64,000 nucleotides of DNA from Falsirhodobacter flavus (lineage in GTDB: Bacteria > Pseudomonadota > Alphaproteobacteria > Rhodobacterales > Rhodobacteraceae), in NCBI GenBank assembly GCA_029846755.1, contig JARWBI010000006.1, positions 62,001-126,000 on the forward strand, read 5' to 3'. The notes below the pieces were generated by a model. The model was not told the origin of the DNA. It searched no databases and saw only the letters and a list, made by a program, of their open reading frames with translations. Position numbers and translations under genes: made by a program. Shown one piece after another: positions 8,374 to 16,140 of the stretch (its first letter is position 1; every line of letters starts with the position of its first letter).

Positions 8374-8389
8374 TCATGCAAGTGCATGA
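8374..8389. promoter_or_regulatory. Inverted repeat TCATGCA-AG-TGCATGA upstream of TonB receptor
   Basis: Two perfect 7-bp arms with a 2-bp centre lie in the 145-bp gap between the nirC stop and the receptor start. Position and symmetry suit an operator for a dimeric regulator of the receptor. No U-tract adjoins it, so it is not an obvious terminator for nirC. The regulator is unknown. Confidence 0.45.
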
Positions 8390-8436
8390 TGATCGCGTGC
8401 CCAAATCCTCACGGGCGCGTGACCTTTGTGCCGCAG

Positions 8437-9273
8437 TCATTCGGCAGGCACGCCGGCGGGGGTGTGGGCCGCGCGTTTCGGTGCCGTCCGGTGATGCGTG
8501 GCGTAAAGCGTCAGCCCGACGAAGGCGAGCCCGCCCACGAGGTTCCCGGCCACGGTCGGGATCTCGTTCCAGATCAGGTAATCCATGACCGAGAAGTCGC
8601 CGCCCAGCAGGATGCCCGAGGGGAACAGGAACATGTTCACCACCGAATGTTCGAAGGCCATCGCAAAGAAAAGCATGATCGGCATCCACATCCCGATCAC
8701 CTTGCCGGACACGCTGGTGGACATCATCGCCGCCACGACCCCGGTGGACACCATCCAGTTGCAAAGCACGCCGCGGATGAACAGCGTCAGCATCCCCGCC
8801 GCGCCGTGATCGGCATAGCCGACGGTGCGCGAATGGCCAATCTCTCCGATCTTCTGGCCGACGGCATCGGGCGCCTGCGAGAAGCCATAGGTGAAGACGA
8901 TGGCCATCATCACCGCCACCGTGAACGCTCCGGCGAAATTACCGATGAAGACCAGACCCCAGTTCCGCAGAAGCCCCTGCATCGTGACGCCCGGCCGCTT
9001 GTCGATCAACGCCAGAGGAACCAGCGTGAACACCCCGGTCAGAAGATCGAACCCCATCAGGTAAAGCATGCAGAACCCGACCGGGAACAGGATCGCGCCG
9101 ATGATCGGCACGCCCGTCTGCACCGTGACGGTCACGGCGAACACCGCCGCCAGTGCAAGGATCGCACCGGCCATGAAGGCGCGGATCACCGTATCGCGGG
9201 TGGACATGAAGACCTTCGCCTCTCCGGCGTCGATCATCCGGGTCACGAAGTCCGAGGGTGGGACATAGGCCAT
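8437..9273 (-). CDS. nirC: Formate/nitrite (FNT) family transporter, probable nitrite channel
   Basis: A 278-residue membrane protein of the FocA/NirC pentameric channel family, with the six-helix pattern and signatures FMAGAILALAAVFAVTV, GNFAGAF, RGVLCNWMVSTGV and AFEHSVVNMF, whose central histidine is the conserved pore residue. Nitrite is the likely substrate because the gene abuts the nasT-nasS-nirBD cluster. The start was set at 9273: the AGGAGG site is 7 bases upstream of that ATG but only 1 base from the in-frame ATG at 9279. The same AGGAGG can pair with an upstream CCTCCT in the mRNA, suggesting translational control. Confidence 0.85.
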   Translation of the reverse strand: MAYVPPSDFVTRMIDAGEAKVFMSTRDTVIRAFMAGAILALAAVFAVTVTVQTGVPIIGAILFPVGFCMLYLMGFDLLTGVFTLVPLALIDKRPGVTMQGLLRNWGLVFIGNFAGAFTVAVMMAIVFTYGFSQAPDAVGQKIGEIGHSRTVGYADHGAAGMLTLFIRGVLCNWMVSTGVVAAMMSTSVSGKVIGMWMPIMLFFAMAFEHSVVNMFLFPSGILLGGDFSVMDYLIWNEIPTVAGNLVGGLAFVGLTLYATHHRTAPKRAAHTPAGVPAE

Positions 9274-9280
9274 TGGCATT

Positions 9281-9377
9281 CCTCCTGCCGTGATGGCTGC
9301 AAGGAGGACCGCATGGCGCAGCAGCGGAAAACCCTCCTGTGCAGCGCCATTGCCGTGATGGCCGCATCGTTGCGGCC
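9281..9377 (-). promoter_or_regulatory. nirC mRNA leader with alternative hairpins and an ANTAR-like hexaloop
   Basis: On the minus strand, reading toward nirC: a perfect hairpin GGCCGC-AACGAT-GCGGCC (9377 to 9360), whose six-base loop has A at position 1 and G at position 4, the pattern known for ANTAR-protein RNA targets. Then CTGCACAGGAGG (9344 to 9333), CCTCCTTGCAG (9307 to 9297) and the ribosome site AGGAGG (9286 to 9281). The middle segment can pair with the upstream one (11 bp, one bulge) or with the ribosome site (6 bp), but not both. This is read from sequence only; function is inferred from NasT being encoded next door. Confidence 0.45.
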
Positions 9378-9595
9378 CATGACCCATCCGTGGAATCGCA
9401 GCCCGGCGCCTTGCAACCTGCGCGGGGCCGTCCCCGGCCTGCGAACGCCTTGCTGCCGAAAATTTGGGCAAAACCGCCCACAACCTGCACGGCAGCGGGC
9501 AGCGAGCAGAAAACCGAGGCGCAGCGTCCGCCTGCAATTGCCCCCGCGCGTCCGGCATGGCCAGCAGGCATCAGGCCCCTTTTGCGGAACCCCGG
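9378..9595. other. Divergent promoter region between nirC and nasT, no gene
   Basis: No convincing reading frame occupies this part of the 322-base gap. A second weak hexaloop (TTCC-ACGGAT-GGGT on the minus strand, 9395 to 9382) precedes the nirC leader hairpin by a short linker. I could not identify a sigma-54 promoter or a clear -35/-10 pair for either gene. Confidence 0.4.
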
Positions 9596-10171
9596 ATGAA
9601 ACGTCTTTCCATCGTGCTTGTCGAAAAGCTGCCCGAACGCGCCGCCCTGATCGCCGAGGCGCTGGGCCGCGACCACGACCTGACCGTCATCGACACCGAC
9701 AAGGGTCTTGCCCGCCGGATCGCGGATCTTGCGCCGGATCTGGTGCTGATCGACCTCGCCAACCCTTCGCGCGATGTGCTGGAGGAGCTGAGCCTTGCAT
9801 CGTCGCCGATGGAGCGGCCCGTGGCGATGTTCGTGGACCGATCCGACCAGGGCCTGACCCGCGCGGCCATCGAGGCGGGCGTGTCCGCCTATGTCGTGGA
9901 CGGGCTGCGGGCGGAACGGATCACCCCGATCCTCGACGCGGCCATCGCACGGTTTCACATGTTCCAGCGCGTGCGCGCCGAACTTGCCGCCACCCGCGCC
10001 GCGCTGGAGGAACGCAAGATCATCGACCGCGCCAAGGGTATCCTGATGAAGGCCAAGGGCATCGGCGAGGATGAGGCCTATGCCCTCATGCGGCGCGGGG
10101 CGATGGACCAGAAACGCAAGATCATCGACATTGCCCAGGCCATCATCACTGCGGCGGAGCTGCTGAAATGA
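9596..10171 (+). CDS. nasT: NasT, ANTAR-domain antitermination regulator
   Basis: A 191-residue two-domain protein. The N-terminal receiver-like domain (LSIVLVEKLPERAALIAEAL, then LVLIDLANP) lacks the full canonical acidic pocket. The C-terminal ANTAR domain (LEERKIIDRAKGILMKAKGIGEDEAYALMRRGAM, about residues 130-180) binds paired hairpins in nascent RNA and prevents formation of a terminator. In NasST systems NasS holds NasT inactive until nitrate or nitrite is sensed. Its stop overlaps the nasS start (ATGA). Likely targets are the leader hairpin and terminator before nirB and possibly the nirC leader. Confidence 0.9.
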   Translation: MKRLSIVLVEKLPERAALIAEALGRDHDLTVIDTDKGLARRIADLAPDLVLIDLANPSRDVLEELSLASSPMERPVAMFVDRSDQGLTRAAIEAGVSAYVVDGLRAERITPILDAAIARFHMFQRVRAELAATRAALEERKIIDRAKGILMKAKGIGEDEAYALMRRGAMDQKRKIIDIAQAIITAAELLK

Positions 10172-11307
10172 GCCTCACGCCCATCTCGGTCGGCTTTCTG
10201 CCTTTGGTCGATGCCGCCCCCTTCATCATCGCGCGCAATCTGGGCTTTGCCGCCGAGGAAGGGCTGGACCTGTCCCTGACCCGCGCGCCCTCATGGTCCG
10301 CGCTGCGCGACCTTCTGGCCTTCGGGTCGGTGGACGCCGCGCATATGCTGTCCCCCGTGCCGGTCGCGGCCAGCCTTGGGATCGGCGGCATCCGAATGCC
10401 CATCGATGCGCTGATGATGACCTCGCAAGGGGGCGAGATGCTGGCCGTATCGCGCCCCGTCGCGCGGCGGATGCGCGATGCGGGATACGGGTTCGATTTT
10501 GCCGATGTTCCCGCTGCACGCGCGGCACTGGGCGCGGAACACTTGCGCATCGGCATTCCCTTTGCGCTGTCGCTGCATGTGGAACTCTTGCACCGCGCCT
10601 TCGGCGGTGCGCTTGATCTGCACACCGTTCCGCCCCCGCAGATGGCCGAGGCGCTGGACGCGGGCGAGATCGACGCCTTCATCGTGGGCGAGCCCTGGGC
10701 ATCGATGGCGGTGGAACGCGGCAAGGCGGAACTGCTGCTGCCCGGCACCGCCATCTGGCGCGGCGCGCCGGAAAAGGTGCTGGCCATGCGCCGCGACCGG
10801 GCCGACGAGGCGCCGGACCTGACCGCCCGCCTGATGCGCGCCGTCTGGCGGTCCTGCCGCTGGCTGGAAAGCCCCGCGAACCGCCTGCCCGCCTCCGAAA
10901 TCCTTGCCCGCCATATCGACGTTCCGCCCGAGGTGATCGAGCGCATCATGGCCCACCGCCTCGTCATCTCGCCCGACGGAGAGGAGCGCCGCGCACCGCA
11001 GTTCCTGCAATTCTTCGACGGATGCGCGACATTCCCGTGGCGCAGTCAGGCGGCGTGGATCGGGACCCGCCTTGCCGCACGGCACGGGCTGGACATCGCC
11101 ACCGCCAGAGGCACCGCCATGTCGGTGTTTCGCACGGATCTCTATCGCCGGAACCTCGGCCCCGCAGGCGCGGACCTGCCCGCCGCATCCTCGCGGCTGG
11201 AGGGCGCGGTGGGCGAACCCAGCCTGCATCCCGCCGCCGCCGGGCGCGTGATTCTGCTGCCCGATCCGTTCTTCGATGGCGCGGTTTTTGACCCCGAGGC
11301 GGGCTGA
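10168..11307 (+). CDS. nasS: NasS, nitrate/nitrite sensor of the NrtA fold
   Basis: A 379-residue protein related to the NrtA/CmpA periplasmic binding proteins but without a signal peptide, as expected for the cytoplasmic sensor NasS. Typical segments are VGFLPLVDAAPFIIARNLGFAAEEGLDL, FGSVDAAHMLSPVP, GIPFALSLHVELL, DAFIVGEPWASMAVERG and FPWRSQAAWIGTRL. NasS binds nitrate or nitrite and then releases NasT. It overlaps nasT by four bases and is followed after about 215 bases by nirB, with RNA attenuator structures in the gap. Confidence 0.9.
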   Translation: MSLTPISVGFLPLVDAAPFIIARNLGFAAEEGLDLSLTRAPSWSALRDLLAFGSVDAAHMLSPVPVAASLGIGGIRMPIDALMMTSQGGEMLAVSRPVARRMRDAGYGFDFADVPAARAALGAEHLRIGIPFALSLHVELLHRAFGGALDLHTVPPPQMAEALDAGEIDAFIVGEPWASMAVERGKAELLLPGTAIWRGAPEKVLAMRRDRADEAPDLTARLMRAVWRSCRWLESPANRLPASEILARHIDVPPEVIERIMAHRLVISPDGEERRAPQFLQFFDGCATFPWRSQAAWIGTRLAARHGLDIATARGTAMSVFRTDLYRRNLGPAGADLPAASSRLEGAVGEPSLHPAAAGRVILLPDPFFDGAVFDPEAG

Positions 11308-11370
11308 GCGCCTGAAAATCGGGCAACCGCCGCAAGCCCGCAGCCCCGCCGCCCCGCCGCGTTGACGCGA

Positions 11371-11460
11371 GCCCCCCGCGGGGCGAAAACGAACCAACCG
11401 GCAGGTGCCAAGGACGTCACCGCCGATTCCCCCGATGCCGAGGGTCTGAACCCGAGCAAC
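11371..11460 (+). promoter_or_regulatory. nirB leader hairpins, candidate NasT (ANTAR) target
   Basis: Three small stems are visible. GCCCC-CCGC-GGGGC lies at 11371-11384. GGTGCC-AAGGAC-GTCACC lies at 11404-11421; its six-base loop has A1 and G4 as in ANTAR targets and its stem has one mismatch just below the closing pair. CCCCC-GATGCC-GAGGG lies at 11429-11444, with the same stem geometry and loop size but G at position 1; an alternative GGGT-CTGA-ACCC (11442-11453) overlaps it. A terminator hairpin follows directly, which is the layout expected for ANTAR-controlled antitermination. Confidence 0.55.
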
Positions 11461-11503
11461 GCCGCTCGACTGCCGCCGAAAGGTGGCCAGTCGCGTGGCT
11501 TTT
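11461..11503 (+). terminator. Intrinsic terminator (attenuator) immediately upstream of nirB
   Basis: A long stem runs from 11461 to 11499. GCCGC pairs with GTGGC (one G-U), CGACTG with CAGTCG, and CCGCC with GGTGG (one G-U), around a GAAA tetraloop at 11478-11481, with one mismatch and one bulge. It is followed at once by TTTT (11500-11503). The hairpin ends about 20 bases before the nirB ATG, so it would stop transcription before the gene unless antiterminated. With nasT/nasS just upstream, this is the expected control point. Confidence 0.7.
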
Positions 11504-11524
11504 CGTCATTTCAAGGAACGCATG

Positions 11525-13939
11525 ATGACCCAGAAACTCGTCGTCATCGGTGCGGGCATGGCCTCGGGCCGGATGCTCGAACACCTGACCGATACCGATC
11601 CAGGCGCATATGACATCACGCTTTTCAACGCGGAACCGCGCGGAAACTACAACAGGCTGATGCTATCCCCGGTGCTGTCGGGAGAGAAGACCTATGCCCA
11701 GATCGTGACACATGACGAGCCGTGGTATGCCGCCCGCGCCATCGACATCCGCTTTGGCGAGCCGGTGGTAAAGATCGACCGCCGCAACCGCACGGTCGTC
11801 TCCGCCTCGGGCGGGGTGCCTTATGACAAGCTGGTCATCGCCACCGGATCGGCCCCGTTCATCATCCCGGTGCCGGGGCGCGATCTGCCCGGCGTCGTCA
11901 CCTTCCGCGATCTGGACGATACCGATGCGATGACGGCGGCGGCGGCCAAGGGCGGCCATGCGGTCGTGATCGGCGGCGGCCTTCTGGGGCTGGAGGCTGC
12001 GGCGGGCCTGCGGATGCTGGGGATGGAGGTGACCGTCATCCACCTGATGGGCCACCTGATGGAACGGCAGCTTGACCCCGCTGCCGGATACCTGCTGCAA
12101 AAGGATCTGGAACGCCGGGGCATCAAGGTCCACTGCAAAGGCGCGACCAAGGCGATCCTTGGCGATGGTCGGGTCGAGGCGGTGCTGCTGGAGGACGGCA
12201 CCACCTATCCCGCCGATCTGGTCTGCATGGCCGTCGGCATCCGCCCGGAAACCCGCCTTGCCACCGATGCAGGGCTGGATGTGGCGCGCGGCATCACCGT
12301 TTCGGACGCGATGGAAACCTCGGACCCCGCGATCTTTGCGCTGGGCGAATGCGTCGAACATGACCGCCAGCTTTTCGGCCTTGTCGCGCCGCTTTACGAT
12401 CAGGCGAAAGTGCTGGCCGATACGTTGCTGGGCCAGCCGGCTGCCTTCCGCCCCGTCCAGACCGCGACCAAGCTGAAGGTCACCGGCTGCGATCTGTTCA
12501 GCGCGGGCGATTTCGCCGAAGCCGAAGGGCGCGAGGATATCGTCTTCCGCGACCCCGGGCGCGGCATCTACAAACGTCTGGTGCTTGAAGGCGACCGCCT
12601 TGTCGGCGCGGTCATGTATGGCGACACTGCCGACGGTGCGTGGTTCTTCGACCAGATCCGCAGCGGCGCGGATATCGCGGACAAGCGCAACACGCTGATC
12701 TTCGGCCCGTCCGCTGGCACCGCCGACCCGCTGGCTGCGGTCGCCGCCATGCCCGACAGTGCCGAGATCTGCGGCTGCAACGGCGTCTGCAAGGGCCGCA
12801 TCGTCCAAGCCATCAAGGACGGCGCGACCGATCTGGACGCCGTGCGGGCAACGACCAAGGCCAGCGCCTCCTGCGGGACCTGCACGGGGCTGGTGGAACA
12901 GGTCATGTCGCTGACGCTTGGCGATACGTTCCAGATGCCGACCGCGAAACCGATGTGCAAATGCACCGATCACACGCATGAAGACGTCCGCCGCCTGATA
13001 AAGTCGATGGGCCTGAAATCCATCCCCGCCGTGATGCAGGAACTGGGGTGGACGACGGCGGGCGGCTGCGCGTCGTGCCGTCCGGCGCTGAACTACTATC
13101 TGATTGCGGATTGGCCGCTGGAATACCAGGACGACCGCCAGAGCCGCTTCGTGAACGAACGCAACCACGCCAACATCCAGAAGGACGGCACCTATTCCGT
13201 GGTTCCGCGCATGTGGGGGGGCGTGACCACCCCGACCGAACTGCGCGCCATCGCGGACGCTGCCGACAAATACAACGTGCCGATGGTCAAGGTCACGGGC
13301 GGGCAGCGCATCGACCTTCTGGGCGTGCGCAAAGAGGATCTGCCCGCCATGTGGGCCGACCTGAACGCCGCCGGGATGGTGTCGGGCCACGCCTATTCCA
13401 AGGGGCTGCGGACGGTGAAGACCTGCGTGGGGTCCGAATTCTGCCGCTTCGGCACGCAGGACAGCACGGGCCTTGGCATCAAGCTGGAAAAACTGCTTTG
13501 GGGATCATGGACGCCGCACAAGGTGAAACTCGGCGTCTCGGGCTGCCCGCGCAACTGCGCCGAGGCGACCTGCAAGGATGTGGGCATCATCTGCGTTGAC
13601 AGCGGATACCAGATCAGCGTCGCAGGCGCTGCGGGGATGGAGTTGAAGGAGACGCAGCCCCTCGCCCTCGCCACGACCGAAGAAGAAGCGATCGAGCTGA
13701 CCACCGCCTTCATCCAGCTTTATCGCGAACACGCGAAATACCTCGACCGGCCCTATAAATGGGTGGCGAAGGTGGGCCTCGACTGGGTGATCGCGCAGGT
13801 GATGGAACACCGGACCGCGCTTGTTGAACGGTTCGAGGTCAGCCAGTCGGTCTATCGCCGCGACCCTTGGGCCGAACATGCGGCAGAGGCCACGAAATGG
13901 GCCCCCATGGCCGACCTGACGCTGGAGGCAGCAGAATGA
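11525..13939 (+). CDS. nirB: Assimilatory nitrite reductase, large subunit
   Basis: An 804-residue NAD(P)H-dependent nitrite reductase that reduces nitrite to ammonium. Order of domains: FAD/NAD-binding module (KLVVIGAGMASGRMLEHL at the start, HAVVIGGGLLGLEAAAGLRMLG near residue 145), BFD-like [2Fe-2S] region (CGCNGVCKGRI ... CGTCTGL near 415-460, and a second CKC...CASCR set), then the sulfite/nitrite reductase core with the sirohaem-[4Fe-4S] cysteines TCVGSEFCRFG and GCPRNCAEATCKD near 640-690. ATG at 11522 or 11525 is possible; AAGGAA spacing favours 11525. It overlaps nirD by four bases. Confidence 0.95.
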   Translation: MTQKLVVIGAGMASGRMLEHLTDTDPGAYDITLFNAEPRGNYNRLMLSPVLSGEKTYAQIVTHDEPWYAARAIDIRFGEPVVKIDRRNRTVVSASGGVPYDKLVIATGSAPFIIPVPGRDLPGVVTFRDLDDTDAMTAAAAKGGHAVVIGGGLLGLEAAAGLRMLGMEVTVIHLMGHLMERQLDPAAGYLLQKDLERRGIKVHCKGATKAILGDGRVEAVLLEDGTTYPADLVCMAVGIRPETRLATDAGLDVARGITVSDAMETSDPAIFALGECVEHDRQLFGLVAPLYDQAKVLADTLLGQPAAFRPVQTATKLKVTGCDLFSAGDFAEAEGREDIVFRDPGRGIYKRLVLEGDRLVGAVMYGDTADGAWFFDQIRSGADIADKRNTLIFGPSAGTADPLAAVAAMPDSAEICGCNGVCKGRIVQAIKDGATDLDAVRATTKASASCGTCTGLVEQVMSLTLGDTFQMPTAKPMCKCTDHTHEDVRRLIKSMGLKSIPAVMQELGWTTAGGCASCRPALNYYLIADWPLEYQDDRQSRFVNERNHANIQKDGTYSVVPRMWGGVTTPTELRAIADAADKYNVPMVKVTGGQRIDLLGVRKEDLPAMWADLNAAGMVSGHAYSKGLRTVKTCVGSEFCRFGTQDSTGLGIKLEKLLWGSWTPHKVKLGVSGCPRNCAEATCKDVGIICVDSGYQISVAGAAGMELKETQPLALATTEEEAIELTTAFIQLYREHAKYLDRPYKWVAKVGLDWVIAQVMEHRTALVERFEVSQSVYRRDPWAEHAAEATKWAPMADLTLEAAE

Positions 13940-14265
13940 TGATCGACATCGGACCCCTTTCGGACATCCCCCGCCAAGGCGCACGCGTGGTGAAGACCCC
14001 TCATGGCTGCGTCGCGGTCTTTCGCACCGCCACGGATCAGGTCTTCGCCATCGACGACGCCTGCCCGCACAAGGGCGGCCCGCTGTCCGAAGGGATCGTG
14101 CATGGCACCTCCGTCACCTGCCCGCTGCATTCCTGGGTGTTCGATCTGAACACCGGCATGGCGCAGGGCGCGGACGAAGGCACCGTCGCCACCTATGCCG
14201 TGATGGTCGAGGACGGGCGCATCCTGCTGGACGCCGCATGGCTGCGCGAAAGGAGCGCGGCATGA
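13936..14265 (+). CDS. nirD: Nitrite reductase small subunit with intact Rieske cluster site
   Basis: A 109-residue partner of NirB. It has the complete Rieske [2Fe-2S] ligand set CPHKGG and CPLHSW (CxH and CxxH) near residues 43 and 62. Some enterobacterial NirD proteins lack these ligands, so this one probably carries electrons rather than being purely structural. The start overlaps the nirB stop (ATGA) and its stop overlaps cobA, so the three genes should be translated in concert. Confidence 0.9.
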   Translation: MMIDIGPLSDIPRQGARVVKTPHGCVAVFRTATDQVFAIDDACPHKGGPLSEGIVHGTSVTCPLHSWVFDLNTGMAQGADEGTVATYAVMVEDGRILLDAAWLRERSAA

Positions 14266-15020
14266 GCTTCCTGCCCCGCTTCCCCGCCATGGGCCAGATC
14301 GCGCTGGTCGGCGCCGGCCCGGGCGCGGCGGACCTGCTGACCATTCGCGCCCTGCGCCGGATCGAGGCTGCCGACGTGATCTTCCACGACCGCCTGATCG
14401 ACCCCGAGGTGCTGGCCTTGTCCCCCGCCCGCAAGGTCTTCGTCGGCAAGGAAGTCGGCGCGAACGCGTGGCCGCAGACGCGCATCAATGCCGTCATCAC
14501 CGCCGCCGCCCTGTCGGGGCTGAAGGTCGTGCGCCTGAAATCGGGCGATCCGTCGATCTTTGGCCGCGCCGCCGAGGAGTTGGACGCCGCCCGCGCCGCC
14601 GGAATTCCGATCGAGATTGTCCCCGGCATCACCGCCGCCAGCGCCGCCGCATCGGCCCTTGGCCGCCCGCTGACCGAACGCGGGCAGACCGAGCGACTGG
14701 TGATCGCCACCGCCACCTGCCGCCCCGGCACCGTCGCGACGCTGGCGATCGCCCCCGGCACGACCCTTGCGCTCTACATGGCGATGCACCGGCTGGCCGA
14801 GGTGGAGGCGGAACTGATGGCCATGGGTGTGCCGCCCGAGTCCGATGTGCAGATCGTGCAATCCGCAGGCTGCGAGAACCAGCGCATCGTGGAATGCACG
14901 CTGCATGGCATGGCCAACGCCGCCGCCGGCTTTGCGAACCCCGCCATTGTGCTTGTCCGCTGGACCGCGCCTGCTATGGTCGGCGAATGGACGATGCAAC
15001 GCTCCTCGATCACCTGCTGA
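14262..15020 (+). CDS. cobA: Uroporphyrinogen-III C-methyltransferase
   Basis: A 252-residue SAM-dependent methyltransferase that makes precorrin-2, the precursor of sirohaem, needed by NirB next door. Signatures: VGAGPGAADLLTIRALRRIEAADVIFHDRL at the start, VRLKSGDPSIFGRAAEE near residue 95 and VPGITAASAAASALGRPLT near 125. It is a single-function CobA/SumT, not a CysG fusion; no dehydrogenase/ferrochelatase partner is seen in the window. It starts in the nirD stop (ATGA). Confidence 0.92.
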   Translation: MSFLPRFPAMGQIALVGAGPGAADLLTIRALRRIEAADVIFHDRLIDPEVLALSPARKVFVGKEVGANAWPQTRINAVITAAALSGLKVVRLKSGDPSIFGRAAEELDAARAAGIPIEIVPGITAASAAASALGRPLTERGQTERLVIATATCRPGTVATLAIAPGTTLALYMAMHRLAEVEAELMAMGVPPESDVQIVQSAGCENQRIVECTLHGMANAAAGFANPAIVLVRWTAPAMVGEWTMQRSSITC

Positions 15021-15556
15021 CGGCGCTGGAACGCGATATCCTGCCGCTGACCGAACGAGGCGTCGCGGCGGGCAACAAGATCTTCGGCGCCGCGCTTCTG
15101 GACAAGCGCACCGGCGCCACCATCCTTGCCGGGACCAACAACGAGACGGAAAACCCGCTTTGGCACGGCGAGGTTCATACGATCAAGCTGTTCCACGAAC
15201 TGCCGACCCGCCCGGACCCGAGAGATCTGATCTTCCTGTCCACGCACGAGCCGTGTTCGATGTGCCTGTCCGCGATCACATGGGCGGGGTTCGACAACTT
15301 CTTCTATTTCTTCAGCCACGAGGATTCGCGCGACGCCTTCGCGATCCCCCACGATCTGAAGATCCTGAAGGAGGTCTTTACCCTTGATCCCGGCGGATAC
15401 CGCAAACAGAACGCCTTCTGGACCGCGCGGGTGATCCCGGAGATGATCCGCAGTCCCGAAGACGACGCCCGCGCGGCCCGCATCCGCGCCGAATACGATC
15501 GCCTTTCGGATCTTTATCAGCAGGGCAAGGCGGCGAACGACATCCCGCTGAATTAA
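14987..15556 (+). CDS. Zinc-dependent nucleoside/cytidine deaminase family protein
   Basis: A 189-residue protein of the CMP/dCMP deaminase superfamily. Zinc-binding residues are visible as LWHGEVHTI (His-x-Glu) near residue 58 and EPCSMC near residue 83. The rest (AITWAGFDNFFYFFSHEDSRDAF) is unlike guanine or tRNA-adenosine deaminases and the substrate is unclear. The start overlaps the end of cobA by 34 bases; I chose the ATG at 14987 as the one that keeps the first helix complete. It may simply ride on the nir transcript. Its stop TAA shares TTAA with the convergent gene. Confidence 0.75.
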   Translation: MDDATLLDHLLTALERDILPLTERGVAAGNKIFGAALLDKRTGATILAGTNNETENPLWHGEVHTIKLFHELPTRPDPRDLIFLSTHEPCSMCLSAITWAGFDNFFYFFSHEDSRDAFAIPHDLKILKEVFTLDPGGYRKQNAFWTARVIPEMIRSPEDDARAARIRAEYDRLSDLYQQGKAANDIPLN

Positions 15557-16140
15557 TCGGGCGCGTTCAGTTCCAGACTGCCGCCGCGCAGGTTGAACGC
15601 CTCCAGCCGCGCCCCACCCGCAGGATAGGCCAGCACCGTCATGCTGCCCGGCCCCACCGGAATGATGCGCGAGGGCTGGAGCTCCAGCGCCGCATCCAGG
15701 GCGGCGCGGATCACGCCGCCATGGCAGACCAGAACCGCGGTCCGTTCCGCCGCCGCCAGCGCGTCGCGCATCGCCAGCGCCACGCGGGCGCGGAACACGG
15801 CCCATGTCTCGGCCCCTTCGGGAACGAACTGACCCGCACGCCACGCCTGATATTCGCCTGCATCCAGACCGGCGATGTCGCGCCCCGACCAGTCGCCCAG
15901 GTCCTGTTCGCGCAGCCGGGGTTCGGACTGCGCATCAACGCCCAGAAGCACAGCCGTTTCCGCCGCACGCTTCAGATCCGACGCCACCGCCAGATCGGGC
16001 GCGAGCCCGGCGACCATCGGCGCAAGCGCGCGCGCCTGCCCCCGCCCCCGGTCGTTCAGCGCGATGTCCGTCTGCCCCTGCAAGCGGCGCAGCGCGTTCC
16101 ATTCGGTTTCCCCATGGCGGACCAGAACAAGACGTTTCAA
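15553..16140 (-). CDS. Histidine phosphatase (phosphoglycerate mutase-like), TTG start
   Basis: A 195-residue member of the histidine phosphatase superfamily. The catalytic loop is VRHGETEWN at the N-terminus and the second histidine is in LVCHGGVIRAA near residue 140. The start is a TTG at 16140 that overlaps the ATPase stop (TTGA), preceded by AAGGA. Such enzymes remove phosphate from small molecules. Being translationally coupled to an ABC importer suggests it acts on the imported, phosphorylated substrate or a derivative. Confidence 0.82.
   Translation of the reverse strand: MKRLVLVRHGETEWNALRRLQGQTDIALNDRGRGQARALAPMVAGLAPDLAVASDLKRAAETAVLLGVDAQSEPRLREQDLGDWSGRDIAGLDAGEYQAWRAGQFVPEGAETWAVFRARVALAMRDALAAAERTAVLVCHGGVIRAALDAALELQPSRIIPVGPGSMTVLAYPAGGARLEAFNLRGGSLELNAPD

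Noticed and set aside
9274-9558. N-terminal extension of the nirC frame up to 9558
   Set aside because: The family starts near MAYVPPS and an ideal AGGAGG lies before 9273; the extension lacks similarity and would translate the RNA leader.
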